Source of the DNA: Streptomyces cinerochromogenes
Lineage (GTDB): Bacteria > Actinomycetota > Actinomycetes > Streptomycetales > Streptomycetaceae
NCBI RefSeq assembly: GCF_014648635.1
Contig: NZ_BMRM01000025.1
Location: 1 to 64,000, forward strand
Length of the DNA stretch: 64,000 nucleotides
Direction of reading: 5' to 3'
Part shown: positions 25,964-34,045 of the stretch, one piece after another
Layout: each line of letters opens with the position of its first letter
Position numbering within the stretch: the stretch's first letter is position 1
Notes under the pieces: generated by a model
Told to the model about the DNA's origin: nothing
Seen by the model: the letters and a program-made list of their open reading frames with translations, nothing else
The model's database searches: none
Program-made: the position numbers and the translations under genes

Positions 25964-26422
25964 GTGACCGCCGAAGCCCCGATCGCCCCCGCCGTCTCCC
26001 ACGGCCGGCTGATGCCCGTCACCGTCCACTTCGACGACCTCGACGCGCTCGGGCTGCTGCACAACGCCCGCTACCCGCTCATGGTCGAACGCGCCTGGAC
26101 GGAGCTGTGGAACGAGCACGGCGTCCGCTTCGACGGCGACTGGGCGGCGGCCGGCGACGCCTGCAACGCGGTCAAGGAACTCCGGATCACCTACGAGGCC
26201 CCGGTCACCCGCCCCGGTACCTACGCCGTCCACCTCTGGCTGGAGCGACTGGGCACCACCGGGCTCACCTACGGCTTCCGGTTCTGCTCGGCCGACGGCA
26301 CCGAGACCTACGCCCGGGGCACCCGCGTGCTGGTCCGGCTGGACCCGGCGACCATGCGTCCCGCGCCCTGGACCGAGACCTTCAGGGCCGCGGGTCGGGA
26401 ACTGCTGAGGCCCGCCGGCTGA
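25964..26422 (+). CDS. Acyl-CoA thioesterase, 4HBT hot-dog fold
   Basis: The 152-residue protein has the YbgC/4HBT active-site run VHFDDLDALGLLHNARYPLMV (about 22-42), with the Asp in the usual catalytic place, followed by the long helix and beta sheet. The GTG start has AGGAG eight bases upstream. The last 41 bp overlap the 3' end of the convergent MFS gene. Acyl chain preference cannot be read from sequence; the shared operator with an acyl-CoA dehydrogenase gene suggests fatty acid or related acyl-CoA metabolism. Confidence 0.88.
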   Translation: MTAEAPIAPAVSHGRLMPVTVHFDDLDALGLLHNARYPLMVERAWTELWNEHGVRFDGDWAAAGDACNAVKELRITYEAPVTRPGTYAVHLWLERLGTTGLTYGFRFCSADGTETYARGTRVLVRLDPATMRPAPWTETFRAAGRELLRPAG

Positions 26423-27593
26423 CCTCCCCGCGCCCGCGCTCGGCGGTGCGCAGCACGCCCGCGCACACCGCGAGCCCGCACGCCAGCGCCGTCACCACCC
26501 CGAAGGACACCACCAGGCTGGTGGCCTGGGCCACCCCGCCGATCAGGCTCGGGGCGACCAGCCCCGAGGTGTAGGTGATGGTCGCCACGCCCGCGATGGC
26601 CTGGCTGGGGTTGGGGCCGGCGTGCCCGGCCGCCGCGAAGCACAGCGGTACGACCACCGCGATGCCGAGCCCCATCAGCGCGAACCCCGCCATCGCCACC
26701 GCCGGATGCCCGGCGAGCACGATCAGCAGCCCGCCGAGCCCCGCGAGGACACCGCCGGCCCGTACGGTGCGGACCGCGCCGAAGCGGTTCACCACCGCGT
26801 CCCCGGCGATCCGGGCGACCGCCATGGTCAGCATGAACCCGGTCGTGGAGGCCGCCGCCAGTCCGGCCGAACTCTCCAGCCGGTCCCGCAGGAACACCGC
26901 CGACCAGTCCAGGCTCGCGCCCTCCGCGAACACCGCGCAGAAGCCGACCGTGCCGATCAGCAGCGCGGAGCGCGGCGGCAGCGCGAACCGCGGCGGCGGT
27001 TCGTCGTCCTCGGCCGGCTGGAGGTCCAGCACCCAGGCGCAGGCCGTGAAGCCCAGCAGGGTGAGCGTGGCCGCCGCGAGCGCGAAGTGCAGGCGCGCGT
27101 CCGCACCGAGGTGCGCGGCGAGGGTGCCGGCCGCCGAGCCGACCAGCGCGCCCGCACTCCACATGCCGTGCAGCCCCGACATGATCGACTTCCCGAGCAG
27201 CCGCTCCACCTCCACGCCGAGCGCGTTCATCGCGACGTCGGCCATGCCCGCGCTCGCGCCGTAGACGAACATCGCCAGGCACAGCGTGACGAGGTTCGGC
27301 GCGACCGACGGCAGCACCAGGGAGAGCGTCCACAGCGCGAGCAGGCCGCGCAGTGCCGTGCGGCTGCCGAAGCGGTGGCTGATCCGGCCGGCCAGCGGCA
27401 TCGCGCAGGAGGCGCCGAAGGCCGTGAAGGCCAGCGCGAACCCCAGCTGGCCCGCACCGAGCGAGGCGTGGTCCTGGATCCACGGCACCCGGGTCGCGAA
27501 CGAACCGGTCACGGCACCGTGCACCGCGAAGACGGCCGCCACGGCGTACCGGGCGCGCCTGACCCCGCCTGGCGCGTGCGTCACGTCTCTCAT
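26382..27593 (-). CDS. MFS transporter, YbjJ/fucose-permease-like
   Basis: The 403-residue protein has 12 predicted membrane segments, with the N-terminal helix SFATRVPWIQDHASLG and MPLAGRISHRFGSR as the MFS A-motif loop. The pairing with a divergent ROK regulator suggests it moves a sugar or drug that the ROK protein senses. The 3' end overlaps the thioesterase gene by 41 bp. The divergent promoter region holds a perfect CTATCAGG inverted repeat. Confidence 0.88.
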   Translation of the reverse strand: MRDVTHAPGGVRRARYAVAAVFAVHGAVTGSFATRVPWIQDHASLGAGQLGFALAFTAFGASCAMPLAGRISHRFGSRTALRGLLALWTLSLVLPSVAPNLVTLCLAMFVYGASAGMADVAMNALGVEVERLLGKSIMSGLHGMWSAGALVGSAAGTLAAHLGADARLHFALAAATLTLLGFTACAWVLDLQPAEDDEPPPRFALPPRSALLIGTVGFCAVFAEGASLDWSAVFLRDRLESSAGLAAASTTGFMLTMAVARIAGDAVVNRFGAVRTVRAGGVLAGLGGLLIVLAGHPAVAMAGFALMGLGIAVVVPLCFAAAGHAGPNPSQAIAGVATITYTSGLVAPSLIGGVAQATSLVVSFGVVTALACGLAVCAGVLRTAERGRGEVSRRASAVPDPRP

Positions 27594-27650
27594 GATCCTG
27601 TCCCCTCCCCGGGCGCGCCCGGCACCGGCGTCTCGCGACTGCGCCGTAAA

Positions 27651-27673
27651 CTATCAGGAACCCTGCCTGATAG
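27651..27673. promoter_or_regulatory. ROK-type operator: CTATCAGG-N7-CCTGATAG
   Basis: Eight-base arms are perfect inverted repeats around a 7-bp spacer. They are centred in the 119-bp divergent region between the MFS and ROK genes, overlapping TAAACT and GATAGAT -10-like boxes. It probably lets the ROK protein repress both genes. Confidence 0.6.
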
Positions 27674-27712
27674 ATAGGGACCACCGCGTCGGCGATCTGG
27701 GAGGATCCCGTC

Positions 27713-28993
27713 ATGCCCGCATCACCCAGCACCGCCAGGGCCATCAACGACCGGCTGGCCCTGCGGCTGTTGCAGCAGGAAGGCCCGCTCACGGCAGGGC
27801 AGCTGAAGCAGCTGACCGGACTGTCCCGGCCGACCGTCGCCGACCTGGTCGACCGGCTCACGGCCTCCGGACTGATCACCGTGGTCGGCGAGTCCGGCGC
27901 ACAGCGCCGTGGCCCGAACGCCCGGCTCTACGGCATCGTCGCCGACCGCGCCCACCTCGCCGCGCTCGACGTCCGCACCGAGGGCGTCCTCGTCCTCGTC
28001 TCCGACCTGCTCGGGCGGGTGCTCGCGGAGGCGTCCGTGCCGATCGACGGGGACACCGGGACCGGACCCGCCGTCGAGCAGGCCGTGACCGCGGTGGAGA
28101 ACGCCGTGAAGGAGGCCGGCGCCATGGGGGCGCCCCCGCGCGAGGGTGCCGGGGGGTGGGGGAGGCTGCACACCGTCGGCATCGGCGCGCCCGGCCTGAT
28201 CGACCCGGCCACCGGAGACCTCCGCGACTCGGCCGGGCTGCCCGCCTGGCACCGCAGCCTGGCCGCCACCCTGCAGGAGCGGCTGCCCGGCGCCCGGGTC
28301 ACCGTGGAGAACGAGACCAACCTGGCCGCCCTGGCCGAACAGCGCGAGGGCGCCGCGCGGGACCGGGACACCTTCGTCCTGCTCTGGCTCGGCCACGGCG
28401 TCGGTGCCGCGGTCGTCCTGGACGGCACCCTGCGCCGCGGCGCCTCCGGCGGCACCGGCGAGATCGGCTTCCTGCCGGTACCGGGCACGGACACCCTGCC
28501 CTCGGCCGGCGACTGCGCCGGCGGCTTCCACTCCCTGACTGGCGCCGCGGCGGTCGTCTCCCTGGCGGGGGAACACGGCCTGCCGGCCCCGGCCACGGCC
28601 GACGGGCCCGGGGCGGCCGAGGTGGTGCGGGGGGCGGTGGCCGACGTCCCTGCGGTGACCGACGTGCCCGTGGGAGCGGTGGCCACCGCCGCGGCCGGTG
28701 CCGCCCCCGCCCGCTTCCTGCGGGCCCTCGCCGACCGGGTCGCCGTCGGGGTCGCCTCCGTGGTGGCCGTGCTCGACCCCGGCTGTGTGGTGCTCGGCGG
28801 GGAGGTGGGGCAGGCCGGGGGCGCGGTGCTCGCCGGGCTGGTGGAGGAGCGGCTGCGCCGGATGTCGCCGCTGGTCACCGAGGTGCGCGCGAGCACCCTC
28901 GGCGGGACGGCCGTACTGCGCGGAGCGCTTCTGACCGCCCGGGACCGGGCGCAGGACGAGCTGTTCGCGCCGCCGGAGCGGTCCGGGGTGTGA
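27713..28993 (+). CDS. ROK family transcriptional regulator
   Basis: The 426-residue protein has an N-terminal MarR-like HTH (LTAGQLKQLTGLSRPTVADLV, about 26-46) and a ROK sugar-kinase-fold domain (about 80-420) with TVGIGAPGLIDPATG and ASGGTGEIGFLP. The zinc-binding CxCG motif of kinases is absent (here GDCAGGF), as in many ROK repressors. An in-frame insertion of roughly 16 residues (about 138-153, GAMGAPPREGAGGWGR) is encoded by a dispersed hairpin repeat. The start is supported by GGGAGGA. It is divergent from the MFS gene it probably controls. Confidence 0.9.
   Translation: MPASPSTARAINDRLALRLLQQEGPLTAGQLKQLTGLSRPTVADLVDRLTASGLITVVGESGAQRRGPNARLYGIVADRAHLAALDVRTEGVLVLVSDLLGRVLAEASVPIDGDTGTGPAVEQAVTAVENAVKEAGAMGAPPREGAGGWGRLHTVGIGAPGLIDPATGDLRDSAGLPAWHRSLAATLQERLPGARVTVENETNLAALAEQREGAARDRDTFVLLWLGHGVGAAVVLDGTLRRGASGGTGEIGFLPVPGTDTLPSAGDCAGGFHSLTGAAAVVSLAGEHGLPAPATADGPGAAEVVRGAVADVPAVTDVPVGAVATAAAGAAPARFLRALADRVAVGVASVVAVLDPGCVVLGGEVGQAGGAVLAGLVEERLRRMSPLVTEVRASTLGGTAVLRGALLTARDRAQDELFAPPERSGV
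28124..28167 (+). repeat. Dispersed hairpin repeat inside the ROK gene
   Basis: ATGGGGGCGCCCCCGCG followed by GGTGCCGGGGGGTGGGGGAGG has the same build as the repeat at 2255-2292. Here it has been captured in frame, just before the phosphate-binding GIGAPG strand. Confidence 0.5.
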
Positions 28994-29006
28994 GCCCCCG
29001 GGGGAG

Positions 29007-29378
29007 TCAGGGGCGGAGCTGCTCCTCCGGCCGCCAGGGGACCCAGGCGAGCGCCTCCCGCCAGCCCGGCCGCCCGAAGGCCCAGGCCTGCACCACCTCG
29101 GCCACCGGCTCGACGGCGAAGGCCTCGTTCTCGCGCGGCACATGGGCCTGGAAGTGCCGGTCCGGACCGCCCTCGCGGTACTCCACCCGGTAGCTCAGGT
29201 CGTCGTTGAGGTACACCTGGATGTAGTGCTGGTCGACCGGTTCCCGGTCCAGCCGCTCCACGATGACGAACCGCCAGGTCAGACTCATGTCCGCCAGCAG
29301 ATCGTGGATCTGCTCCGCGGACGGGTCGTCCCACGCCGTCCCGTCCCACTCGATCGCGCGGATCACCGGTGCCGTCAT
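29007..29378 (-). CDS. Hypothetical protein, possible Imm1-like fold
   Basis: The 123-residue protein is acidic and aromatic (IEWDGTAWDDPSAEQIHDLL, then YIQVYLNDDLSYRVEYREGG). The pattern is reminiscent of actinobacterial immunity-type small proteins (Imm1), but I cannot confirm it. It has no signal peptide. CTGACA (29408-29413) and TACAGT (29386-29391), 16 bp apart on the minus strand, would start a leaderless mRNA; the -35 lies in the first copy of the 38-bp tandem repeat. No toxin gene is adjacent. Confidence 0.7.
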   Translation of the reverse strand: MTAPVIRAIEWDGTAWDDPSAEQIHDLLADMSLTWRFVIVERLDREPVDQHYIQVYLNDDLSYRVEYREGGPDRHFQAHVPRENEAFAVEPVAEVVQAWAFGRPGWREALAWVPWRPEEQLRP

Positions 29379-29390
29379 GCGCGTGACTGT

Positions 29391-29581
29391 ACTGGCACCG
29401 GCCCGCCTGTCAGCGTGCCCCTGCCCGGACTGGCACGGGTCCGTCCGTCAGCGTGCCCCTGCCCGGACTGGCACGGGTCCGTCCGTCAGCGTGCCCCTGC
29501 CCGGACTGGCACGGGTCCGTCCGTCAGCGTGCCCCTGCCCGGCCTGGCACCGGTCCGCCCGTCAGCGTGCCCCCTGCCCGA
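29391..29581. repeat. 38-bp tandem repeat, five copies
   Basis: Units start at 29391, 29429, 29467, 29505 and 29543. The middle three are identical and the outer two vary at a few positions. Each contains TCAGCGTGCCCCTGCCCGG, and the last copy holds the stop codon and last codons (GQGAR) of the NmrA-type gene. The array therefore looks like duplications of that gene's 3' end, and it reaches into the promoter of the next gene. Confidence 0.92.
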
Positions 29582-30314
29582 ACCTCCGCTCCAGGTACTC
29601 CTCGAAGGTCCCCTTGCCCACCGCCCTCTCCGGCGCCGTGTGCCCGCCCGCGCGGAAGGCCCGGTACACCTTCCCGAACAGCGGCACCCGCACCACCGGG
29701 CGGCGCCGGCCGGTCGCCCGCAGATAGGCGCGGGCCAGCGAGTCGAACGTCCGCACCTGCGGGCCGCCCAGGTCCGGCACCCGCCCGGCCGGAGCCGCGA
29801 GTGCCAGCTCCGCCAGCCGCTCGGCCACCTCGGCGACCTCGACCGGCTGGTCCGGCACCCCCGCCGGGACCGCCAGCACCGGCGACTTGGCCAGGCCCTG
29901 GAGGAGCGTGACCACCAGGTCGTGGAACTGCGTCGCCCGCAGCACGGTCCAGCCGAGCCCGGACTCCTCGACCATCCGCTCCACGGCGAGCTTGGTCCGG
30001 TAGTAGGGGAAGGGCACCCGGTCGACGCCGACGATCGAGATGTACAGCAGATGGCCCACCCCGGCCCGCCGGGCCGCCGCCAGCAGGTTCAGGGCCGCCT
30101 GCTCGTCGCCGCCCCTGGGCGAGCTGGCGCAGTGCACGACCGTCTCCGCGCCGGCCAGCGCCGCGTCCAGGCCGGCACCGCCCGTACGCAGGTCGACGGC
30201 GTACGGCGGCGTGCGCCGGCTGAGCACCCGGACCTCGTGCCCGTCCGCCCGCAGCCGCTCGACGACGAGCCGGCCGAGCGTGCCGGTTCCGCCGGTCACC
30301 AGGATCGTGGTCAT
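29562..30314 (-). CDS. NmrA/SDR-type NAD(P)-binding oxidoreductase
   Basis: The 250-residue protein has the extended Rossmann motif ILVTGGTGTLGRLVVERL (about 4-21). It lacks the SDR YxxxK catalytic pair in clear form (here PYYRTKLAVE is close). It resembles NmrA-like redox sensors or anchor-type oxidoreductases. The ATG at 30314 is chosen because GGAGAA lies six bases upstream; an in-frame GTG at 30488 would add a low-bias extension. A TGTCAC-N17-CGGTC promoter fits the ECF41 sigma type. The stop lies in a 38-bp tandem repeat. Confidence 0.87.
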   Translation of the reverse strand: MTTILVTGGTGTLGRLVVERLRADGHEVRVLSRRTPPYAVDLRTGGAGLDAALAGAETVVHCASSPRGGDEQAALNLLAAARRAGVGHLLYISIVGVDRVPFPYYRTKLAVERMVEESGLGWTVLRATQFHDLVVTLLQGLAKSPVLAVPAGVPDQPVEVAEVAERLAELALAAPAGRVPDLGGPQVRTFDSLARAYLRATGRRRPVVRVPLFGKVYRAFRAGGHTAPERAVGKGTFEEYLERRFGQGAR

Positions 30315-30374
30315 GCCGTTCTCCGTCCCTTCGGACACCGGACGCTCCCCGCTGGAGCGCCCTTCGTCCACTGG

Positions 30375-30402
30375 GACCGGCCGGAGCCCCGGAAACGTGA
30401 CA
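30375..30402 (-). promoter_or_regulatory. ECF41-like promoter candidate for the NmrA-type gene
   Basis: On the minus strand TGTCAC (30402-30397) is followed after 17 bp by CGGTC (30379-30375), about 55 bp before the start codon. ECF41 sigma factors recognise TGTCACA and CGTC, and often control NmrA-like and carboxymuconolactone decarboxylase-like genes. No ECF41 gene is in the window. Confidence 0.4.
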
Positions 30403-30486
30403 TCACGCGGCGGATTTTCTCGGGGGACCGCCTTGGCGGCCCGGCGGCGGGCAAGGGCCGTCGTCACCGCCACCGGGCCCGCCCGC

Positions 30487-30527
30487 ACCCTAAAAGGACT
30501 AGACCAGTACGGTCAATGGTCCGGACC
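30487..30527 (-). promoter_or_regulatory. Chitinase-type promoter with DasR-like box, no chitinase gene behind it
   Basis: The minus strand reads TTGACC (30516-30511), 18 bp, TAGGGT (30492-30487), with ACTGGTCTAGTCC in the spacer. Thirty-three bases (30495-30527) match the promoter of the chitinase gene at 47995-48026 with only a one-base gap and two substitutions. The box resembles the DasR site consensus ACTGGTCTAGACCAGT. The only gene in that direction is the NmrA-type one. Confidence 0.6.
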
Positions 30528-30671
30528 GCGCTCAACACTCCCGTCCCACCGCGCAGTTGACCGGCGCGGCTGCGGGGCGCGAGACCGACGGCACGGACTG
30601 TGAGCGAGCCCACACCCGTCACCCCCATGGACGAGTACCGGTCGTGGCACACTGGCCCTGTACCAGAAGCA

Positions 30672-30798
30672 GCGCACTCCGGGGTCGGTGAAAGTCCGAA
30701 CCGGCGGTTACAGTCCGCGACCCGGTCGCTTCCAGCGGCCGGTTGACCAGGTGAAATTCCTGGACCGACGGTTAAAGTCCGGATGGGAGGCAGTGCGC
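30672..30798 (+). ncRNA. FMN riboswitch (RFN element)
   Basis: The conserved core blocks are present in order: GGGTCGGTGAAAGTCCGAACC, GGCGGTTACAGTCCGCGA, a GCCGG variable arm, GGTGAAATTCCTGGACCGACGG, and TTAAAGTCCGGATGGGAGG. The closing stem P1 is GCGCACT with AGTGCGC. FMN binding would shut off the riboflavin operon that begins 160 bp downstream. The rest of that leader contains further GC hairpins that may be the expression platform. Confidence 0.97.
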
Positions 30799-30960
30799 GG
30801 CGGGCGGGCATGCGTATCCGTGTGCGCGCCGCCGTATCGGGACGTGTCCGTGCGCGGACGCGTCCGTTCCGGCGACGCCCCGGTGTGTGCTCATCCGTAG
30901 ATTCTGTCGTCATCGACAGGCCCCGGAGTCCGTGCCCCAAGAGGCAGGAGGACCCGGGAA

Positions 30961-31566
30961 GTGTTCACCGGAATCGTCGAAGAGCTGGGTGAGGTCACCG
31001 CCGTCGAGAACCTCGGCGACGCCTCCCGCTTCCGGCTCCGCGGCCCCGTCGTGACCGAGGGCGCGCAGCACGGCGACTCCATCGCCGTGAACGGGGTCTG
31101 TCTCACGGTCGTCGAGCACGAGGGTGACGAGTTCACCGCCGACGTCATGGCCGAGACCCTGAACCGCTCCAGCCTCGGCGCGCTCACCGTGGGCTCCCGC
31201 GTCAACCTGGAACGCCCCACCGCCGTCGGCGCCCGTCTCGGCGGTCACATCGTGCAGGGACACGTGGACGGCACCGGCGAGATCCTGGCCCGCACACCCT
31301 CCGAGAACTGGGAGATCGTGAAGATCTCCCTTCCCGCGCAGCTCTCCCGGTACGTCGTGGAGAAGGGCTCCATCACCGTCGACGGCATCAGCCTCACCGT
31401 CGTGGACGCCGGCCCCGACCACTTCACCGTCAGCCTCATCCCGACCACCCTCGCCCTCACCACGCTCGGCGTGAAGCAGCCCGGCGACCCGGTCAACCTC
31501 GAAGTGGACGTCATCGCCAAGTACGTGGAGCGGCTGCTCGCGGCCGGGCAGGGGGCCGGCAAGTGA
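30961..31566 (+). CDS. ribE: Riboflavin synthase, alpha subunit
   Basis: It dismutates two 6,7-dimethyl-8-ribityllumazines to riboflavin. The 201 residues contain the two lumazine-binding repeats, MFTGIVEELGEV at the N-terminus and a second from about residue 95 (IVQGHVDGTGEIL). The GTG start has GGAGGA upstream. Its stop overlaps the next gene's start (GTGA). It is the first gene under the FMN riboswitch. Confidence 0.97.
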   Translation: MFTGIVEELGEVTAVENLGDASRFRLRGPVVTEGAQHGDSIAVNGVCLTVVEHEGDEFTADVMAETLNRSSLGALTVGSRVNLERPTAVGARLGGHIVQGHVDGTGEILARTPSENWEIVKISLPAQLSRYVVEKGSITVDGISLTVVDAGPDHFTVSLIPTTLALTTLGVKQPGDPVNLEVDVIAKYVERLLAAGQGAGK

Positions 31567-32204
31567 CCTGGATGAACTCCGAGGCGTTCACCCTCTTCGG
31601 CCAGCACATCATCTGGTCGGACATGATCGGCAACATCCTGGGCCTCATCACCCTCGCCCTCGGCTGGCGCCGCTCCCTGTGGACCTGGCCCCTCCAGTTC
31701 CTCTCCGGCCTCGTCCTCTTCGCCGCCTTCTACGGCCATCTGACCGGCAGCGCCGGCAAGCAGGCCGTCGTCATGGCCGTCGCGCTGTACGGCTGGTGGC
31801 AGTGGCAGCGCGGCCGGGGCACGGCCGACGACGGCCGGATCACCGTACGCTTCGCCAGCTGGCGCGAGCGCGGCCTCATGCTCGCCGCGGCCGCCGTCGG
31901 CACGGTCGCCGTCGCCCTCCTGTTCACCGCCTACCCGAAGCTGTCCTGGGACCCCTGGCCCGACGCCTACATCTTCGTCGGCACCGTCGTCGCGATGTAC
32001 GCCCAGGCCAAGGGCATGGTCGAGTTCTGGTTCGCCTGGCTGCTCGTCGACCTCGTCGGCGTCCCCCTCAACTTCGCCAACGGCTACGCCTTCTCCGGCT
32101 TCGTCTACGTCATCTACGGCGCACTCGTCCTGTGGGGCATGCGCGACTGGTGGCTGCGCTCCCGCCGGGGCCCGCAGCCCGCACTGGAAGGAGCGCCGGC
32201 ATGA
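31563..32204 (+). CDS. ribM: PnuC-family riboflavin transporter (RibM)
   Basis: The 213-residue membrane protein has seven or eight helices and the PnuC-family run YGWWQWQRG (about 77-85). In the riboflavin operons of Corynebacterium and Streptomyces this PnuC relative is RibM, a vitamin B2 uptake facilitator, rather than a nicotinamide riboside carrier. It overlaps both neighbours by four bases and lies inside the FMN-controlled operon, which supports a flavin role. Confidence 0.9.
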   Translation: MTWMNSEAFTLFGQHIIWSDMIGNILGLITLALGWRRSLWTWPLQFLSGLVLFAAFYGHLTGSAGKQAVVMAVALYGWWQWQRGRGTADDGRITVRFASWRERGLMLAAAAVGTVAVALLFTAYPKLSWDPWPDAYIFVGTVVAMYAQAKGMVEFWFAWLLVDLVGVPLNFANGYAFSGFVYVIYGALVLWGMRDWWLRSRRGPQPALEGAPA

Positions 32205-33502
32205 CCTCGGCACCGCTGCTGTACGACCCCGCCGACACCGAGGACTTCGCGCTCGACCCGGTCGAGCAGGCCATCGCGGACATCGCCGCGGGCCGCCCGG
32301 TGGTCGTCGTGGACGACGAGGACCGGGAGAACGAGGGCGACCTCGTCATCGCCGCCGAGAAGGCGACCCCCGAGATCGTGGCGTTCATGATGAGCGAGTG
32401 CCGCGGGTTGATCTGCGCTCCCATGGAGGGCGGGGAACTGGACCGGCTGCGGCTGCCGCAGATGGTCGAGGACAACACCGAGTCGATGAAGACCGCGTTC
32501 ACCGTCTCCGTGGACGCCTCCGCCGCTCACGGTGTGAGCACCGGCATCTCGGCCTCCGACCGCGCCACCACGCTCCAGCTGCTCGCGAGCGGCACGGCCG
32601 AGCCGGCCGACTTCGTCCGCCCCGGCCACGTCTTCCCGCTGCGCGCCCGGTCCGGCGGCGTCCTCACCCGCAACGGCCACACCGAGGCCGCCGTCGACCT
32701 CGCCCGGCTCGCGGGGCTCCGCCCGGCCGGCGCCATCGTGGAGATCGCCGGCGAGGACGGCCGGATGCTCCGGCTGCCCGAACTGATCCCGTTCGCCCGC
32801 AAGCACGGCCTGACGATCATCTCCATCGAGGACCTGATCGCCTACCGCCGCAGCAGCGAGCCCACCGTCCGCCGCGAGGCCGAGACCCGCCTGCCCACCC
32901 GGCACGGCACCTTCACCGCCTACGGCTACCGGTCCACCGTCGACGGCGTCGAACACGTCGCCCTCGTCCACGGCGAGATCGGCGACGGCGAGGACGTCCT
33001 GGTCCGCGTCCACTCCGAATGCCTCACCGGCGACGTCTTCGGCTCCCTGCGCTGCGACTGCGGCCCCCAGCTGGACGCCGCCCTGGAACGCATCCAGGCC
33101 GAGGGCCGGGGCGTCGTCGTCTACCTGCGCGGACACGAGGGGCGCGGCATCGGCCTGCTGTCCAAGCTGCGCGCCTACGAGCTCCAGGAGCAGGGCCACG
33201 ACACCCTGGACGCCAACCTCGAACTCGGCCTGCCCGCCGACGCCCGCGACTACGGCGCCGGCGCGCGGATCCTCGCCGACCTCGGCGTGCGCGGCGTCCG
33301 GCTGATGACCAACAACCCCGACAAGACCGACGCGCTGCTGCGCCACGGCCTGAAGGTCACCGGCCGCGAGCCGATGCCCGTCCAGGCCGGCGAGCACAAC
33401 CTCCGGTACCTGCGCACCAAGCGGGACCGGATGGGGCACGACCTGCCCTGGCTGGACACGCCCGCCGTACCGGCGTCCGCGGCCACCTGCGGCAACCAGT
33501 AA
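32201..33502 (+). CDS. ribBA: Bifunctional DHBP synthase / GTP cyclohydrolase II
   Basis: The 433-residue protein carries both entry reactions of riboflavin synthesis. The N-terminal DHBP synthase (about 20-225) has DDEDRENEGDLVIAAE and GHTEAAVDLARL. The C-terminal GTP cyclohydrolase II (about 230-415) has HSECLTGDVFGSLRCDCG with the zinc cysteines and LRGHEGRGIGL. It starts at an ATGA overlap with ribM. GTP and ribulose 5-phosphate are the substrates. Confidence 0.97.
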   Translation: MTSAPLLYDPADTEDFALDPVEQAIADIAAGRPVVVVDDEDRENEGDLVIAAEKATPEIVAFMMSECRGLICAPMEGGELDRLRLPQMVEDNTESMKTAFTVSVDASAAHGVSTGISASDRATTLQLLASGTAEPADFVRPGHVFPLRARSGGVLTRNGHTEAAVDLARLAGLRPAGAIVEIAGEDGRMLRLPELIPFARKHGLTIISIEDLIAYRRSSEPTVRREAETRLPTRHGTFTAYGYRSTVDGVEHVALVHGEIGDGEDVLVRVHSECLTGDVFGSLRCDCGPQLDAALERIQAEGRGVVVYLRGHEGRGIGLLSKLRAYELQEQGHDTLDANLELGLPADARDYGAGARILADLGVRGVRLMTNNPDKTDALLRHGLKVTGREPMPVQAGEHNLRYLRTKRDRMGHDLPWLDTPAVPASAATCGNQ

Positions 33503-33525
33503 GCAAGAAAGCACTGAGGAGAGAC

Positions 33526-34011
33526 GTGAGCGGCAAGGGTGCACCGGAGCTGTCCGTACGCAACGTGAGCGACCTGCGGGTCGCGGTCATCGCGGCGCAG
33601 TGGCACGAGAAGGTGATGGACGGTCTGGTGAACGGCGCCCTGCGCGCCCTGCACGACCTGGGCATCGACGAGCCGACCCTGATCCGGGTCCCCGGCAGCT
33701 TCGAGCTGCCGGTCGCCGCCAAGGTCCTCGCGGGCCGCGGCTACGACGCCGTGGTCGCCCTCGGCGTCGTCATCCGGGGCGGCACCCCCCACTTCGACTA
33801 CGTGTGCCAGGGCGTCACCCAGGGCCTCACCCAGGTCTCCGTCGAGACCGGCGTCCCCGTCGGCTTCGGTCTGCTCACCTGCGACACCGAGGAGCAGGCC
33901 CTGGACCGGGCCGGCCTGGAGGGCTCGAACGAGGACAAGGGCCACGAGGCGGTGACCGCCGCGGTGGCGACGGCGGCCACGCTCCGCTCAGTATCCGAAC
34001 CCTGGCACTAG
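33526..34011 (+). CDS. ribH: 6,7-dimethyl-8-ribityllumazine synthase
   Basis: RibH condenses the ribityl-pyrimidine with DHBP. The 161 residues contain the family's VPGSFELPVAAKVLA (about 57-71), GVVIRGGTPHFDYVC and LTCDTEEQALDRAG. The GTG start is preceded by GAGGAGAG. It is the last gene of the riboflavin operon. Confidence 0.97.
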   Translation: MSGKGAPELSVRNVSDLRVAVIAAQWHEKVMDGLVNGALRALHDLGIDEPTLIRVPGSFELPVAAKVLAGRGYDAVVALGVVIRGGTPHFDYVCQGVTQGLTQVSVETGVPVGFGLLTCDTEEQALDRAGLEGSNEDKGHEAVTAAVATAATLRSVSEPWH

Positions 34012-34045
34012 GGAGTCGCCCGCACCGCGTAGGGTGGGGCTCACC

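Noticed and set aside
29391..29581. Possible CRISPR array (38-bp repeat)
   Set aside because: There are no spacers: the units abut head to tail.
29562..30488. Long form of the NmrA-type gene starting at GTG 30488
   Set aside because: That GTG lies in the -10 of the chitinase-type promoter, the added 58 codons have weak third-position bias, and a good ribosome-binding site precedes the ATG at 30314.
30783..30992. Small open frames within the riboflavin leader
   Set aside because: They overlap the FMN riboswitch and its expression platform and have no coding bias.
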